Shown: one piece after another, positions 28,181 to 37,795 of the stretch | Layout: each line of letters begins with the position of its first letter | How positions within the stretch are numbered: position 1 is the first letter of the stretch | From: Pseudomonas paralcaligenes | GTDB taxonomy: Bacteria > Pseudomonadota > Gammaproteobacteria > Pseudomonadales > Pseudomonadaceae | Direction of reading: 5' to 3' | Assembly (NCBI RefSeq): GCF_019655855.1 | Contig: NZ_BPFX01000013.1 | Coordinates: forward strand, 1-61,939 | DNA: 61,939 nucleotides | Translations under genes and position numbers: made by a program | The notes under the pieces: model-generated | What the model was told of the DNA's origin: nothing | Databases searched by the model: none | What the model saw: the letters and a program-made list of their open reading frames with translations, nothing else

Positions 28181-30738
28181 CAGACGGCCTCCTCGGTCAC
28201 GGGGATCAGTTCGAGTTCGTGGGTGCGCGCCGGCCGGCGCTGGCCGCGCTCGCGGACGAAGCGGATGTCCGGGTCGCTGCCCTGTTCGTTGACGAAGGTG
28301 CGGAAGCGCTTGAGCTTCTCCTCGTCCTTGAGGACGTTGGCCCACTCGCATTCGTAGCGGTCGACCACCAGCTGCATCTGCGCTTCCAGTTCGGCGCCCA
28401 GGCCCAGGCTGTCGTGGATGATCACGTCCTTCAGGTAGTCGAGGCCGCCCTCCAGCGACTCGCGCCACACGGAGGTGCGCTGCAGCTTGTCGGCGGTGCG
28501 GATGTAGAACATCAGCACGCGGTCGATGTAGCGCACCAGGGTGGCGTCGTCCAGGTCGGTGGCGAACAGCTCGGCGTGGCGCGGGCGCATGCCGCCGTTG
28601 CCGCATACGTAGAGGTTCCAGCCGTTCTCGGTGGCGATCACGCCGATGTCCTTGCTCTGCGCCTCGGCGCATTCGCGGGTGCAGCCGCTGACGGCGAACT
28701 TGATCTTGTGCGGCGAGCGCAGGCCCTTGTAGCGGTCCTCCAGCAGCAGCGCCATGCCGACGCTGTCCTGCACGCCGTAGCGGCACCAGGTGCTGCCGAC
28801 GCAGCTCTTCACCGTGCGCAGGGACTTGCCGTAGGCGTGGCCGGTCTCGAAGCCGGCGGCGATCAGCTCGCCCCAGATGTCCGGCAGCTCGTGCAGCTGG
28901 GCGCCGAACAGGTCGATGCGCTGGCCGCCGGTGATCTTGGTGTAGAGGTCGTATTTCTTCGCCACCGCGCCGATGGCAATCAGCCCCTCGGGGGTGATCT
29001 CGCCGCCGGGGATGCGCGGCACCACCGAGTAGGTGCCGTTCTTCTGCATGTTGGCCATGAAGGTGTCGTTGGTGTCCTGCAGCGGCACCAACGCCGGGTT
29101 CATGATCGGCTTGTTCCAGCAGGAGGCGAGGATCGAGCCCACCGCCGGCTTGCAGATGTCGCAGCCGAGGTGGCCCCGGCCGTGCCTGGCCAGCAGCTCC
29201 TCGAAGCTATCGATCTGCTCGATGCGGACGAAGTGGTACAGCTCCTGGCGGGTGTAGGCGAAGTGTTCGCACAGGCTCTTGTCGACTTCCACGCCACGGG
29301 CGGTCAGTTCGTGCTCGAACACCTGCTTGAGCAGCGCCGCGCAGCCGCCGCAGCCGGTGGCCGCCTTGGTGCAGGCCTTGACCCCGGCGATGTCGGTGCA
29401 GCCGCCGTCGATGGCCGCGCAGATCGCACCCTTGCTGACGTTGTGGCAGGAGCAGATGGTCGCGGTGTCCGGCAGGGCATCGGCGCCCAGCGCCGGGGCG
29501 CCTTCGCCGGCGGGCATGATCAGGCTGGCCGGGTCTTCCGGCAGCTTGATGCCGTTCTGCGCGTACTGCAGCAGGGTGTCGTAGTAGCTGTTGTCGCCTA
29601 CCAGCACGGCGCCGAGCACCTGCTTGCCGTCGGCGGAGACCACCAGGCGGCGATAGCTGGAGGTGGCTTCGTCGATGTAGCGATAGCTCTTGGCGCCGGG
29701 CATGGCGCCGTGGGCGTCGCCGATGGAGCCGACGTCGACGCCGAGCAGCTTGAGCTTGGTCGACATGTCCGCGCCGAGGAACGGCTGGCCTTCCTGGCCG
29801 CACAGCTGGGCCGCCACCAGGCGGGCCATCTGGTAGCCGGGGGCGACCAGGCCGAACACGCTGCCGTTCCAGGCCGCGCACTCGCCGATGGCGTAGATGC
29901 GCTCGTCGCTGGTCAGGCACTGGTCGTTGATGTTGATGCCGCCGCGGGCGCCCAGCTCCAGGCCGCAGGCGCGGGCCAGAGCATCCTGCGGGCGGATGCC
30001 GGCGGAGAACACGATCAGGTCGGTTTCCAGGAAGTCGTCGCCGGCGAAGTTCATCCGGTAGCGGTACTCGCTGCCGGCGCCGATGCTCTGGGTGGCCTTG
30101 GACAGGTGCACGCCGACGCCCAGGTCCTCGATGCGCTGCTTGAGGGCGGCGCCGCCGAAGTCGTCCAGCTGCACCGGCATCAGCCGGGGGGCGAACTCCA
30201 CCACGTGGGCTTCCAGGCCCAGGGACTTCAGCGCGTTGGCCGCTTCCAGGCCGAGCAGGCCGCCGCCGACCACCACGCCACGGCGCTTGCCGTTGGCGGC
30301 GGCGCGGATGCCGTCGAGGTCGTCGAGGGTGCGGTAGACCAGGCGCGAGTCGCCTTCGGCGCCTTCGATCGGCGGCACGAAGGGGTAGGAGCCGGTGGCC
30401 AGCACCAGCTTGTCGTAGCCGAAGCGGCCCCCGGCGGTGACCACTTCGCGCTTGTCGCGGTCGATCTCCAGCACCTGGGCGCTGAGGTGCAGGGTCAGGC
30501 CGTCCTCTTCATAGAGGGAAGCCGCGCTCATGGCCAGGGACTCGGCGTCGCGGCCGCCGAAGTATTCGGAGAGGTGCACGCGGTCGTAGGCGCGCTGTGC
30601 CTCTTCGCCGAACACATCGATGCGGTAATGCGCCAGGGCGCCGCCCGCGAGCAGCTGTTCGACGCAGTGGTGGCCGACCATGCCGTTGCCGACGACGATC
30701 AGCCGTTGCTTGTCAGTGGAGAGGTCTGTGCTGTTCAT
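28180..30738 (-). CDS. nirB: Nitrite reductase (NADH) large subunit NirB, assimilatory
   Basis: Length is 852 residues, the usual size. The N-terminal FAD/NADH half has RLIVVGNGMVGHHCVEQLL and VVVGGGLLGLEAANAL. A BFD-like [2Fe-2S] domain follows, with Cys in CSCHNVSKGAICAAI and TGCGGCAALL. The sirohaem/[4Fe-4S] domain has SCVGSTWCRYG and VSGCTRECAEAQSKDIGVI, which supply the four cluster cysteines. It reduces nitrite to ammonium with NADH in the cytoplasm. Its promoter is sigma-54 type, with a hexaloop antitermination leader. It forms an operon with nirD that ends at 27756-27784. Confidence 0.97.
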   Translation of the reverse strand: MNSTDLSTDKQRLIVVGNGMVGHHCVEQLLAGGALAHYRIDVFGEEAQRAYDRVHLSEYFGGRDAESLAMSAASLYEEDGLTLHLSAQVLEIDRDKREVVTAGGRFGYDKLVLATGSYPFVPPIEGAEGDSRLVYRTLDDLDGIRAAANGKRRGVVVGGGLLGLEAANALKSLGLEAHVVEFAPRLMPVQLDDFGGAALKQRIEDLGVGVHLSKATQSIGAGSEYRYRMNFAGDDFLETDLIVFSAGIRPQDALARACGLELGARGGININDQCLTSDERIYAIGECAAWNGSVFGLVAPGYQMARLVAAQLCGQEGQPFLGADMSTKLKLLGVDVGSIGDAHGAMPGAKSYRYIDEATSSYRRLVVSADGKQVLGAVLVGDNSYYDTLLQYAQNGIKLPEDPASLIMPAGEGAPALGADALPDTATICSCHNVSKGAICAAIDGGCTDIAGVKACTKAATGCGGCAALLKQVFEHELTARGVEVDKSLCEHFAYTRQELYHFVRIEQIDSFEELLARHGRGHLGCDICKPAVGSILASCWNKPIMNPALVPLQDTNDTFMANMQKNGTYSVVPRIPGGEITPEGLIAIGAVAKKYDLYTKITGGQRIDLFGAQLHELPDIWGELIAAGFETGHAYGKSLRTVKSCVGSTWCRYGVQDSVGMALLLEDRYKGLRSPHKIKFAVSGCTRECAEAQSKDIGVIATENGWNLYVCGNGGMRPRHAELFATDLDDATLVRYIDRVLMFYIRTADKLQRTSVWRESLEGGLDYLKDVIIHDSLGLGAELEAQMQLVVDRYECEWANVLKDEEKLKRFRTFVNEQGSDPDIRFVRERGQRRPARTHELELIPVTEEAV

Positions 30739-30780
30739 GACGTTTCCCGGCCAAAGCTCATCAGGTTTTTCCGCGGCAAA

Positions 30781-30880
30781 TAAAAAGGCGCCTGAAACCT
30801 TGCGGTTTCAGGCGCCTTTGCCTGTTCTGTCCAGCACCTTCGTGGGTGCTTCGTCGCCCATCGCATGATCGCCATTGATC
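30781..30880 (-). promoter_or_regulatory. NasT/ANTAR-type dual-hexaloop antitermination leader of nirBD
   Basis: On the minus strand, P1 is GATC-AATGGC-GATC (30867-30880) inside a longer CCCAT/ATGGG stem. P2 is CAGGC-AAAGGC-GCCTG (30809-30824). The terminator is GGCGCCTGAAACC / GGTTTCAGGCGCC with a GCAA loop and a TTTTT tail (30781-30816). Both hexaloops carry A1 and G4. P2 and the terminator share the GGCGCCTG bases, so they exclude each other. The terminator stem is base-for-base the same as in the FNT leader. Confidence 0.87.
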
Positions 30881-30918
30881 GAATGGGCGGCCCGGGTCTA
30901 GCGGGCTCGGAGGAGGCT

Positions 30919-30935
30919 ATGCAGCGCTTGTGCCA
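30919..30935 (-). promoter_or_regulatory. Sigma-54 promoter of nirBD
   Basis: The minus strand reads TGGCACAAGCGCTGCAT, which fits the -24/-12 consensus with correct GG-GC spacing. It lies about 180 bases before nirB ATG and directly upstream of P1. An inverted repeat CGCGCCA-N14-TGGCGCG (30955-30982) upstream might be an activator site. Confidence 0.85.
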
Positions 30936-31067
30936 GTTTTCCTCGGGAGGCTCGCGCGCCAGGTTTCATCGGCCTTGGCGCGAGGGGAGGGCTGGCCAGG
31001 TACGGGGCGGGCGGACCCAGAATGGTGCGTTCGCGGCCGTCCTGCCCCGACCTGATGCCGGCGACGG

Positions 31068-31559
31068 CTACAGCAGCAGGTAGTCGCTGCGCTGCACGAT
31101 GCCGCGGTGCGGGCCACTCACCAGGTGTACGTAGCGGCCGCCGACCAGGTCCACCGGCAGGCAGTCGTCGATGTCGAACAGCGCGTCGGTGTGCGGCTTG
31201 ACCCAGTCCTGGCGCAGGCGCTGCTTGCCCTTGGCCTTGGCTTCCGCCTTGTCGCGGGCGGTCACCAGCAGGTAGCGGTGCGCCTCGCCGAAGGTGCCTT
31301 CCTCGTAGCCGCCGAGGTTGATGAAGTACAGGCGCGGGTCGCCGGCGGCCGGGGCCTGGCTGCTCAGTTCGAGCTTGTAGTCGCCGATCCCGTCCACTTC
31401 CAGCCAGGAGTCGATGTGCAGGCCTTCCGGGCTGCCGAACCAGTCTGCGCGCAGTTGCGCGTAGCTGTCCTCGAGGCTGTCGGCGACGGCGAACAGCACG
31501 TCGTGGACTTCGATCCGGGCGCGGGGATGCCTGCCGCCCAGCATGACGATGTAGAGCAT
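31068..31559 (-). CDS. DUF1543 domain protein
   Basis: Length is 163 residues beginning MLYIVMLGGRHPRARIEVHD, the hallmark start of DUF1543 proteins. Two related halves are visible (LYIVMLGG... and LYFINLGGYEEGTFGEAHRYLLVTA). The function is unknown. It lies between the nirBD promoter and the divergent nitrate reductase gene. Position is the only link to nitrogen metabolism, and the nirB promoter lies downstream of its stop, so it is a separate transcript. Confidence 0.85.
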   Translation of the reverse strand: MLYIVMLGGRHPRARIEVHDVLFAVADSLEDSYAQLRADWFGSPEGLHIDSWLEVDGIGDYKLELSSQAPAAGDPRLYFINLGGYEEGTFGEAHRYLLVTARDKAEAKAKGKQRLRQDWVKPHTDALFDIDDCLPVDLVGGRYVHLVSGPHRGIVQRSDYLLL

Positions 31560-31701
31560 GGGTGTTTCCCTGTGGCGGCCCTGGCATGGGGCCCTGCCGC
31601 CGTATTCTGGTGCATCGGGCGAGCCCGAGGCCAGCCCTGCGTCGCCATCGGTCCGACCGCAACCCTGTCTGGATCAGGCGTTGCACCGCTTGCCGGCAAG
31701 T

Positions 31702-31717
31702 TGGCGCGCCCGTTGCT
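31702..31717 (+). promoter_or_regulatory. Sigma-54 promoter of the nitrate reductase gene
   Basis: TGGCGCGCCCGTTGCT fits TGGCACG-N4-TTGCW with one mismatch and exact GG/GC spacing. It lies 14 bases upstream of the first leader hairpin and about 110 bases before the coding start. Confidence 0.8.
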
Positions 31718-31730
31718 TGGCCATGCCCAC

Positions 31731-31816
31731 GAGCGGTCAATGTCGATCGCTCCTCACGACAAAGGCGCCGTGTCGCCCCCGCTCAGGCGGAGGGTGGCAT
31801 GGCGCTTTCGTTTTTT
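31731..31816 (+). promoter_or_regulatory. NasT/ANTAR-type dual-hexaloop antitermination leader of the nitrate reductase gene
   Basis: P1 is GAGCGGTC-AATGTC-GATCGCTC (31731-31752). P2 is CACGAC-AAAGGC-GCCGTG (31755-31772, one A-C mismatch). The terminator (31765-31816) pairs GCGCCGTGTCGCC... with ...GGGTGGCATGGCGC around a TCAG loop with one bulged A, and is followed by TTTCGTTTTTT. Both hexaloops have A1 and G4, and the 3' arm of P2 lies inside the 5' arm of the terminator. The stem sequences differ completely from the nirB and FNT leaders, so the shared layout is not explained by simple copying. Confidence 0.82.
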
Positions 31817-31829
31817 CGGGGGTATGGCG

Positions 31830-34800
31830 ATGGCGGAGAAGCCGATACGGAGCGTATGCCCCTACTGTGGCGTCGGCTGCGGCATCGTCATGCAGGTCGA
31901 GGGCGGCCGGGTGGTGAAGGTGGCCGGCGACAAGCAGCACCCGACCAACTTCGGCCGCCTGTGCACCAAGGGCAGCAGCTGCCACCAGCCCATCGCCGAG
32001 TCCGGCCGCCTGGAGCACGCCTACGTGCGCGCCGAGCGTGCCCGCGACCCGGCGCGCGCGCCCATGGCCGAGGCCATCGCCACCAGTGCCCGGCGCCTGC
32101 GCGCGATCTTCGACGAGCACGGGCCGGACGCCATCGCCTTCTACGTCTCCGGGCAGATGTCGCTGGAGGCGCAGTACCTGACCAACAAGCTGGCCAAGGG
32201 CTTCATCGGCACCAACCAGATCGAGTCCAACTCGCGCCTGTGCATGGCCAGCGCCGGCAGCGGCTACAAGCTGTCACTGGGCTCGGACGGCCCGCCCGGC
32301 TCCTATCAGGACTTCGACCAGGCCGACCTGTTCTTCGTCATCGGCGCGAACATGGCCGACTGCCACCCGATCCTGTTCCTGCGCATGATGGATCGGGTCA
32401 AGGCCGGGGCCAGGCTGATCGTCGTCGACCCCCGGCGCAGCGCCACGGCGGACAAGGCCGGCCTGTTCCTGCAGATCAGGCCGGGCACCGACCTGGCGCT
32501 GCTCAACGGCCTGCTGCACCTGCTGCACGCGAACGGCCACACCGACGCGGCCTTCATCGAGCAGTTCACCGAAGGCTGGGAGGCGATGCCAGACTTCCTC
32601 GCCGAGTACACGCCCGCGCGGGTCGCCGAACTGACCGGCCTGGCCGAGGACGTTATCCGCCAGGCCGCCCGCTGGATCGGCGAGGCGGGGGAGTGGATGA
32701 GCTGCTGGACCATGGGTCTGAACCAGTCGACCCACGGCACCTGGAACACCAACGCTTTGTGCAACCTGCACCTGGCCACCGGCGCCATCTGCCGCCCCGG
32801 CAGCGGGCCGTTCTCCCTGACCGGCCAGCCCAATGCCATGGGCGGCCGCGAGATGGGCTACATGGGCCCCGGCCTGCCGGGCCAGCGCAGCGTGCTGGTG
32901 GAAGACGACCGCGCCTTCGTCGAGGACGTCTGGGGCGTGCCGGCCGGCACCCTGCACACGCGCCTGGGCGGCGGCACCGTGGCGCTGTTCGAGGACATGG
33001 CCGCCGGCAAGGTCCGGGCCTGCTGGATCATCTGCACCAATCCGGTGGCCAGCGTCGCCAACCGCGCCAAGGTCATCCAGGGACTGGAAGCCGCCGACCT
33101 GGTGATCGCCCAGGATGTGTTCCTCGACACCGAGACCAACCGCTACGCCGACATCCTCCTGCCGGGCGCCCTGTGGGCCGAGGCGGAGGGGGTGATGATC
33201 AACTCCGAACGCAACCTGACCCTGATGCAGCAGGCCGTGGCGCCGCCCGGCGAGGCCATGGCCGACTGGCGCATCATCGCCGAGGTGGCCTGCGCCATGG
33301 GCTTCGCCGACGCCTTCAGCTATGAGTCGGCGGCGCAGGTGTTCGAGGAGATCAAGCGCTTCCACAACCCCAAGACCGGCTACGACATCCGTGGCGCCAG
33401 CCACGAGCGCCTGCGCCAGACGCCGTTGCAGTGGCCCTGCGCGAGCACGGAGGGCGACGACCGCTCGCCGATCCGCTACCTCAACGATGGTGTCAGCCAG
33501 AAGCTCAGGGTCGTCGAGGACGGCACCACGCCGCGCCTCGCCTTCGCCACGCCCAGCGGCAAGGGCCAGTTCTTCGCCCGCCCGCACCTGGACCCGGCGG
33601 AGATGCCCGACGCCGACTTCCCCTTCGTGCTCAACACCGGCCGCGTCCAGCACCAGTGGCACACCCTGACCAAGACCGGCAAGGTCGCCACCCTCAACAA
33701 GCTCAACCCCGGGCCCTTCGTCGAGGTACACCCGGAGGACGCCGAGGCCCTTGGCGTGCGCGACAAGGACCAGCTGGAGATCCGTTCGCGGCGCGGCGTG
33801 GCCGTGCTGCCGGTGGTGGTCAGCGACCGGGTGCTGCCCGGCGGCTGCTTCGCGCCGTTCCACTGGAACGATGTGTACGGCGACCAACTGGCGATCAACG
33901 CGGTGACCAGCGACGCCATCGACCCGATCTCGCAGCAGCCGGAATTCAAGTTCTGCGCCGTCAGCCTGCGCCGCGTCGAGCTGATCGACCACCAGCTTCT
34001 GGAGACGCCCGTCACGACGGACGACTCGACCTCTTCCGAACCCTTCTCCGAGGAACTCGATATGTCCCATATCGACGCATTCGCCAGTCTGCTCGGCGTT
34101 GCCGCCGGCGCGCCGCCAGCCTTGAGCGAGCCCGAGCGCACCTACATGGCCGGCTTCATCGGCGGCCTGCGCGCCAATCCCGCGGGCGGCGTGCCCAGTC
34201 TTCCGCCCCATGCACCGCTAGCCGAGCCAACCCGTCTGTGGCTGGACGGCCTGCTGGCCGGCATGTTCAGCCGCGTGGCCCTGGGCGCGCCCCTGCAGCT
34301 GGGCGGCGAAGTGCAGGCCAGCCTCGCCGCGCCAGCGCCAGTGCCGGCAGCCGTTCCCGTGACCCTGTTGTGGGCCTCGCAGACCGGCAACTGCGAGGAC
34401 CTGGCCGAGCGCTTCGCCAGGCGCCTGGGTGAGGCCGGCTGCGCCGTGGAACTGGCCGGCATGGCCGGCTACCCGCTGGAGAAGCTGGCCCGGGCGGGCA
34501 ACCTGCTGCTGCTCAGCAGCACCTTCGGCGACGGCGATGCGCCGGACAACGGCCAGGGCTTCTGGGACCAGCTCAAGGCCGGCCAGCCCGACCTGAGCGC
34601 GCTGCGCTACGCCGTGCTGGCCCTGGGCGACCCCAGCTACGACCAGTTCTGCCAGCACGGCAAGAACCTCGACGCCCGCCTGGCCGAGCTGGGCGCCCGC
34701 CGCCTGGTCGAGCGGGTGGACTGCGACACCGATTTCGACGAGCCGGCCACGGCCTGGCTGGCCAGCCTGCTGCCGCTGCTCAAGCCCGAGCCGGCGGTGG

Positions 34801-35933
34801 TCGAGGCGCCCCTGGCCAGCGCCACGACGGCGACGGTCAGCAAGGAGCAGCCGGCTGCCTCGCGCCTGGTGGTCAACCTGCGCCTGAACAGCGTCGGGGC
34901 CAGCAAGGACACCCGCCAGTTCGCCTTTGCCCTGGGCGACTCGGGCCTGACCTACGAGGCCGGCGATGCCTTGGGCGTATGGCCGCGCAACTGCCCCGAG
35001 CTGGTCGGCGAGGTGCTCGAACTGGCGCGCCTGGATGGCGAGCAGCCGGTCAACGTGGCCAAGGTCGGCGAACTGCCGCTGCGCGAGGCGCTGACCAGCC
35101 ATTACGAGATCGCCCGGCCGAGCGCCGAGGCCCTGGCGCTGATCGCCGAGCGTAGTGGCAGCACCGAGCTGCGCGGCCTGCTCGAACGCAAGGAAGAACT
35201 GAAGGACTGGCTGTGGGGCCGCCAACTGGCCGACGTGCTGCAGGCCTTTCCCGCCGAGCATGCCGCCGGCGAACTGCTGGGCAGCCTCAAGCGCCTGCAG
35301 CCGCGCCTGTATTCGATCTCCTCCAGCCCCAAGGCCCACGCCGGCGAGGTGCATCTGACCGTGGCGGCGGTGCGCTACGGCCGGCGCAAGGGCGTGGCCT
35401 CGACCTTCCTCGCCGACCGCGCGGGCGAGGGCGAGGTGCCGGTGTTCGTGCAGAGTGGCAAGCACTTCCGGGTGCCGGCGCAGGGCGACGTGCCGATGGT
35501 GATGATCGGACCGGGCACCGGCGTGGCGCCGTTCCGCGGCTTCCTCCACGAGCGTCGCGCGCGGGGCGACACGGGGCGCAACTGGCTGTTCTTCGGCGAG
35601 CAGCACGCGGCCACCGACTTCTATTACCGCGACGAACTGGAGTCGATGCAGCGCGACGGCCTGCTGACCCACCTGAGCCTGGCCTTCTCCCGCGACCAGG
35701 CCGAGAAGGTCTACGTGCAGGACCGCATCCGCGAGCAGGGTGCCGAACTCTGGCGCTGGCTGGAGGAGGGCGCGCAGCTGTACGTCTGCGGCGACGCCAG
35801 CCGCATGGCCAGGGACGTCGACACGGCCCTGCGCGAAGTGGCCCGCGACCACGGTGGTCTCTCCGAGGACAAGGCCGCCGAGTACATCCGCGGCCTGGCC
35901 GAGCAGAAGCGCTACCTGCGCGACGTGTACTGA
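31830..35933 (+). CDS. nasC: Assimilatory nitrate reductase fused to a CysJ-like flavoprotein reductase
   Basis: Length is 1367 residues from ATG 31830 (GGGGG at 31818-31822, 7-base spacing); ATG 31824 is the alternative. Residues 1-~720 are a molybdopterin bis-MGD nitrate reductase with an N-terminal [4Fe-4S] motif (C10, C13, C17 in CPYCGVGCG, C45 in RLCTKGSS), followed by ANMADCHPILF and QPNAMGGREMG. After a linker, about 844-990 is a flavodoxin domain (LLWASQTGNCEDLAERFARR, STFGDGDAPDNG). The rest is FAD- and NADPH-binding like CysJ (RLYSISSSPKAH, MIGPGTGVAPFRGF, YVCGDASRMARDVD, ending in KRYLRDVY). It should take electrons from NAD(P)H through FAD and FMN to reduce nitrate to nitrite on one chain, feeding NirBD. 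Such fusions are known in pseudomonads. Confidence 0.95.
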   Translation: MAEKPIRSVCPYCGVGCGIVMQVEGGRVVKVAGDKQHPTNFGRLCTKGSSCHQPIAESGRLEHAYVRAERARDPARAPMAEAIATSARRLRAIFDEHGPDAIAFYVSGQMSLEAQYLTNKLAKGFIGTNQIESNSRLCMASAGSGYKLSLGSDGPPGSYQDFDQADLFFVIGANMADCHPILFLRMMDRVKAGARLIVVDPRRSATADKAGLFLQIRPGTDLALLNGLLHLLHANGHTDAAFIEQFTEGWEAMPDFLAEYTPARVAELTGLAEDVIRQAARWIGEAGEWMSCWTMGLNQSTHGTWNTNALCNLHLATGAICRPGSGPFSLTGQPNAMGGREMGYMGPGLPGQRSVLVEDDRAFVEDVWGVPAGTLHTRLGGGTVALFEDMAAGKVRACWIICTNPVASVANRAKVIQGLEAADLVIAQDVFLDTETNRYADILLPGALWAEAEGVMINSERNLTLMQQAVAPPGEAMADWRIIAEVACAMGFADAFSYESAAQVFEEIKRFHNPKTGYDIRGASHERLRQTPLQWPCASTEGDDRSPIRYLNDGVSQKLRVVEDGTTPRLAFATPSGKGQFFARPHLDPAEMPDADFPFVLNTGRVQHQWHTLTKTGKVATLNKLNPGPFVEVHPEDAEALGVRDKDQLEIRSRRGVAVLPVVVSDRVLPGGCFAPFHWNDVYGDQLAINAVTSDAIDPISQQPEFKFCAVSLRRVELIDHQLLETPVTTDDSTSSEPFSEELDMSHIDAFASLLGVAAGAPPALSEPERTYMAGFIGGLRANPAGGVPSLPPHAPLAEPTRLWLDGLLAGMFSRVALGAPLQLGGEVQASLAAPAPVPAAVPVTLLWASQTGNCEDLAERFARRLGEAGCAVELAGMAGYPLEKLARAGNLLLLSSTFGDGDAPDNGQGFWDQLKAGQPDLSALRYAVLALGDPSYDQFCQHGKNLDARLAELGARRLVERVDCDTDFDEPATAWLASLLPLLKPEPAVVEAPLASATTATVSKEQPAASRLVVNLRLNSVGASKDTRQFAFALGDSGLTYEAGDALGVWPRNCPELVGEVLELARLDGEQPVNVAKVGELPLREALTSHYEIARPSAEALALIAERSGSTELRGLLERKEELKDWLWGRQLADVLQAFPAEHAAGELLGSLKRLQPRLYSISSSPKAHAGEVHLTVAAVRYGRRKGVASTFLADRAGEGEVPVFVQSGKHFRVPAQGDVPMVMIGPGTGVAPFRGFLHERRARGDTGRNWLFFGEQHAATDFYYRDELESMQRDGLLTHLSLAFSRDQAEKVYVQDRIREQGAELWRWLEEGAQLYVCGDASRMARDVDTALREVARDHGGLSEDKAAEYIRGLAEQKRYLRDVY

Positions 35934-35938
35934 GGAAC

Positions 35939-35998
35939 GGTGCGCATGGCGCACCCTACCGCACGGGCGGGGGAAATCCGCCTCGGGCCTGGCGGATT
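35939..35998. repeat. Pair of small hairpins after the nitrate reductase gene
   Basis: GGTGCGC-ATG-GCGCACC (35939-35955) is followed by AATCCGCC ... GGCGGATT (35975-35998). The first is the same palindrome type as 19698-19714, after the exosortase operon. There is no T-run, so these are probably dispersed elements serving as 3' ends, not classical terminators. Confidence 0.6.
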
Positions 35999-36078
35999 CC
36001 CGCCAATTTCGCCGGAGTCTGGTATCCGGTTTTTTATCAAGTCACTGATATGAAAGGTTTTTAATTCGGAAAGAGGTC

Positions 36079-36094
36079 TGGCACAGCGCTTGCC
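36079..36094 (+). promoter_or_regulatory. Sigma-54 promoter of dctA
   Basis: TGGCACAGCGCTTGCC matches the -24/-12 consensus with exact GG/GC spacing, about 125 bases upstream of the dctA start. C4-dicarboxylate transport genes are classically sigma-54 dependent through DctB/DctD. Those regulators are not in the window. Confidence 0.87.
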
Positions 36095-36220
36095 ATGGGG
36101 AGGGCAACCCGCGATTCGGGTCACCCAACAACAAAACCCTCCGGCAAGGAGGGCAAGCGCATCAGCCGCTGCATCGTCGGCCAGGGAAAGCCGGACGGAT
36201 GTCGCGAACGAGGAACTGCC

Positions 36221-37525
36221 ATGACTCGCACACCCTTCTACAAGAGCCTCTATGTCCAGGTGCTGGTGGCCATCGCCGTCGGCATCCTGCTCGGCCATTT
36301 CTACCCCGAGACCGGCGTGGCGCTGAAGCCGCTCGGCGATGGCTTCGTCAAGCTGATCAAGATGGCCATCGCGCCCATCATCTTCTGCACCGTGGTCAGC
36401 GGCATCGCCGGCATGCAGGACATGAAGGCGGTGGGCAAGACCGGCGGCTACGCGCTGCTGTACTTCGAGATCGTCTCCACCGTGGCGCTGATCATCGGCC
36501 TGGTCGTGGTCAACGTCGTCCAGCCGGGCGCCGGCATGCACGTCGATCCGGCCACCCTCGACACCAGCAAGATCGCCGCCTACGCCGCCGCCGGCGAGAA
36601 GCAGAGCACCATCGACTTCCTGCTCAACGTGATTCCGGGCACCGTGGTCGGCGCCTTCGCCAGCGGCGACATCCTGCAGGTGCTGTTCTTCTCGGTGATC
36701 TTCGCCTTCGCCCTGCAGCGCATGGGCGACTACGGCAAGCCGGTGCTGGAATTCATCGACCGCATCGCCCACGTCATGTTCGGCATCATCAACATGATCA
36801 TGAAGGTCGCCCCGATCGGCGCCTTCGGCGCCATGGCCTTCACCATCGGCCAGTACGGCGTGGGCTCGCTGGTGCAGCTCGGCCAGCTGATGCTGTGCTT
36901 CTACATCACCTGCGCGCTGTTCGTGCTGATCGTCCTCGGCGGCATCGCCCGCGCTCATGGCTTCAGCATCCTCAAGTTCATCAAGTACATCCGCGAGGAA
37001 CTGCTGATCGTGCTGGGCACCTCGTCCTCCGAGTCGGCCCTGCCGCGCATGCTGAACAAGATGGAGAAGCTGGGCGCCAAGAAGAACGTGGTCGGCCTGG
37101 TGATCCCCACCGGCTACTCCTTCAACCTGGACGGCACCTCGATCTACCTGACCATGGCCGCGGTGTTCATCGCCCAGGCCACCGACACCACCATGGACAT
37201 CACCCACCAGCTGACCCTGCTGGCCGTGCTGCTGATCGCCTCCAAGGGCGCGGCGGGCGTCACCGGCTCGGGCTTCATCGTGCTGGCCGCCACCCTGTCC
37301 GCGGTCGGCCACCTGCCGGTCGCCGGCCTGGCGCTGATCCTCGGCATCGACCGCTTCATGTCCGAGGCCCGCGCGCTGACCAACCTGATCGGCAACGGCG
37401 TCGCCACCATCGTGGTCGCCAAGTGGTGCAAGCAGCTGGACGAGGACACCCTCAAGCGCGAGCTGGCCGAGGGCGGCAAGCCCCAGTCCCAGCCGCAGGT
37501 GCCGGCCAGCGCCGAGATCGTCTGA
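36221..37525 (+). CDS. dctA: C4-dicarboxylate/proton symporter DctA
   Basis: Length is 434 residues from ATG 36221 (GAGGA site). It is a dicarboxylate/amino acid:cation symporter with [19 protein letters not shown] at the start, [20 protein letters not shown], the serine-rich hairpin [34 protein letters not shown] and the C-terminal [15 protein letters not shown]. It imports succinate, fumarate and malate across the inner membrane. The sigma-54 promoter upstream and the intrinsic terminator downstream show it is monocistronic. Confidence 0.97.
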   Translation: MTRTPFYKSLYVQVLVAIAVGILLGHFYPETGVALKPLGDGFVKLIKMAIAPIIFCTVVSGIAGMQDMKAVGKTGGYALLYFEIVSTVALIIGLVVVNVVQPGAGMHVDPATLDTSKIAAYAAAGEKQSTIDFLLNVIPGTVVGAFASGDILQVLFFSVIFAFALQRMGDYGKPVLEFIDRIAHVMFGIINMIMKVAPIGAFGAMAFTIGQYGVGSLVQLGQLMLCFYITCALFVLIVLGGIARAHGFSILKFIKYIREELLIVLGTSSSESALPRMLNKMEKLGAKKNVVGLVIPTGYSFNLDGTSIYLTMAAVFIAQATDTTMDITHQLTLLAVLLIASKGAAGVTGSGFIVLAATLSAVGHLPVAGLALILGIDRFMSEARALTNLIGNGVATIVVAKWCKQLDEDTLKRELAEGGKPQSQPQVPASAEIV

Positions 37526-37563
37526 TCCATTCCTCGCCGCCGGCCCGCCGGCGGTCTCTCCCG

Positions 37564-37588
37564 CCCGTCCCCAGCGACGGGCTTTTTT
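37564..37588 (+). terminator. Intrinsic terminator of dctA
   Basis: CCCGTC-CCCAGC-GACGGG is followed by CTTTTTT, 38 bases after the dctA stop. Confidence 0.85.
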
Positions 37589-37678
37589 GTCTATGTCCCC
37601 GTTGCGTGTTGCAGACGCTGCAGCTGCCCTGCGGAAGCGGCCTGCCTGGGCGCCGGTAGGGTGGTTGGACCACAGGCC

Positions 37679-37722
37679 GTAACCCATCAGCGCAATCGAC
37701 CGCGGCACTGCTGATGGGTTAC
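37679..37722. repeat. Inverted repeat GTAACCCATCAGC
   Basis: The 13-base arms GTAACCCATCAGC (37679-37691) and GCTGATGGGTTAC (37710-37722) enclose 18 bases. It is a dispersed non-coding palindrome in the 518-base gap between dctA and aceK. Confidence 0.7.
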
Positions 37723-37795
37723 GCCGGCAAGCGGCTGACCCACTCTGTGCCTTGCGCGGTCAAGTCCCCCTATCTGAACACTGTGGCTGCCTGCC

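Noticed and set aside
31107..31829. N-terminal extension of the nitrate reductase by about 240 codons
   Set aside because: It overlaps the DUF1543 gene on the other strand and the sigma-54/leader region. The CPYCGVGCG motif is expected within about ten residues of the true start.
32274..34211. Minus-strand open frame of 645 codons
   Set aside because: It is antisense to the catalytic half of the nitrate reductase fusion, which has full motif support.
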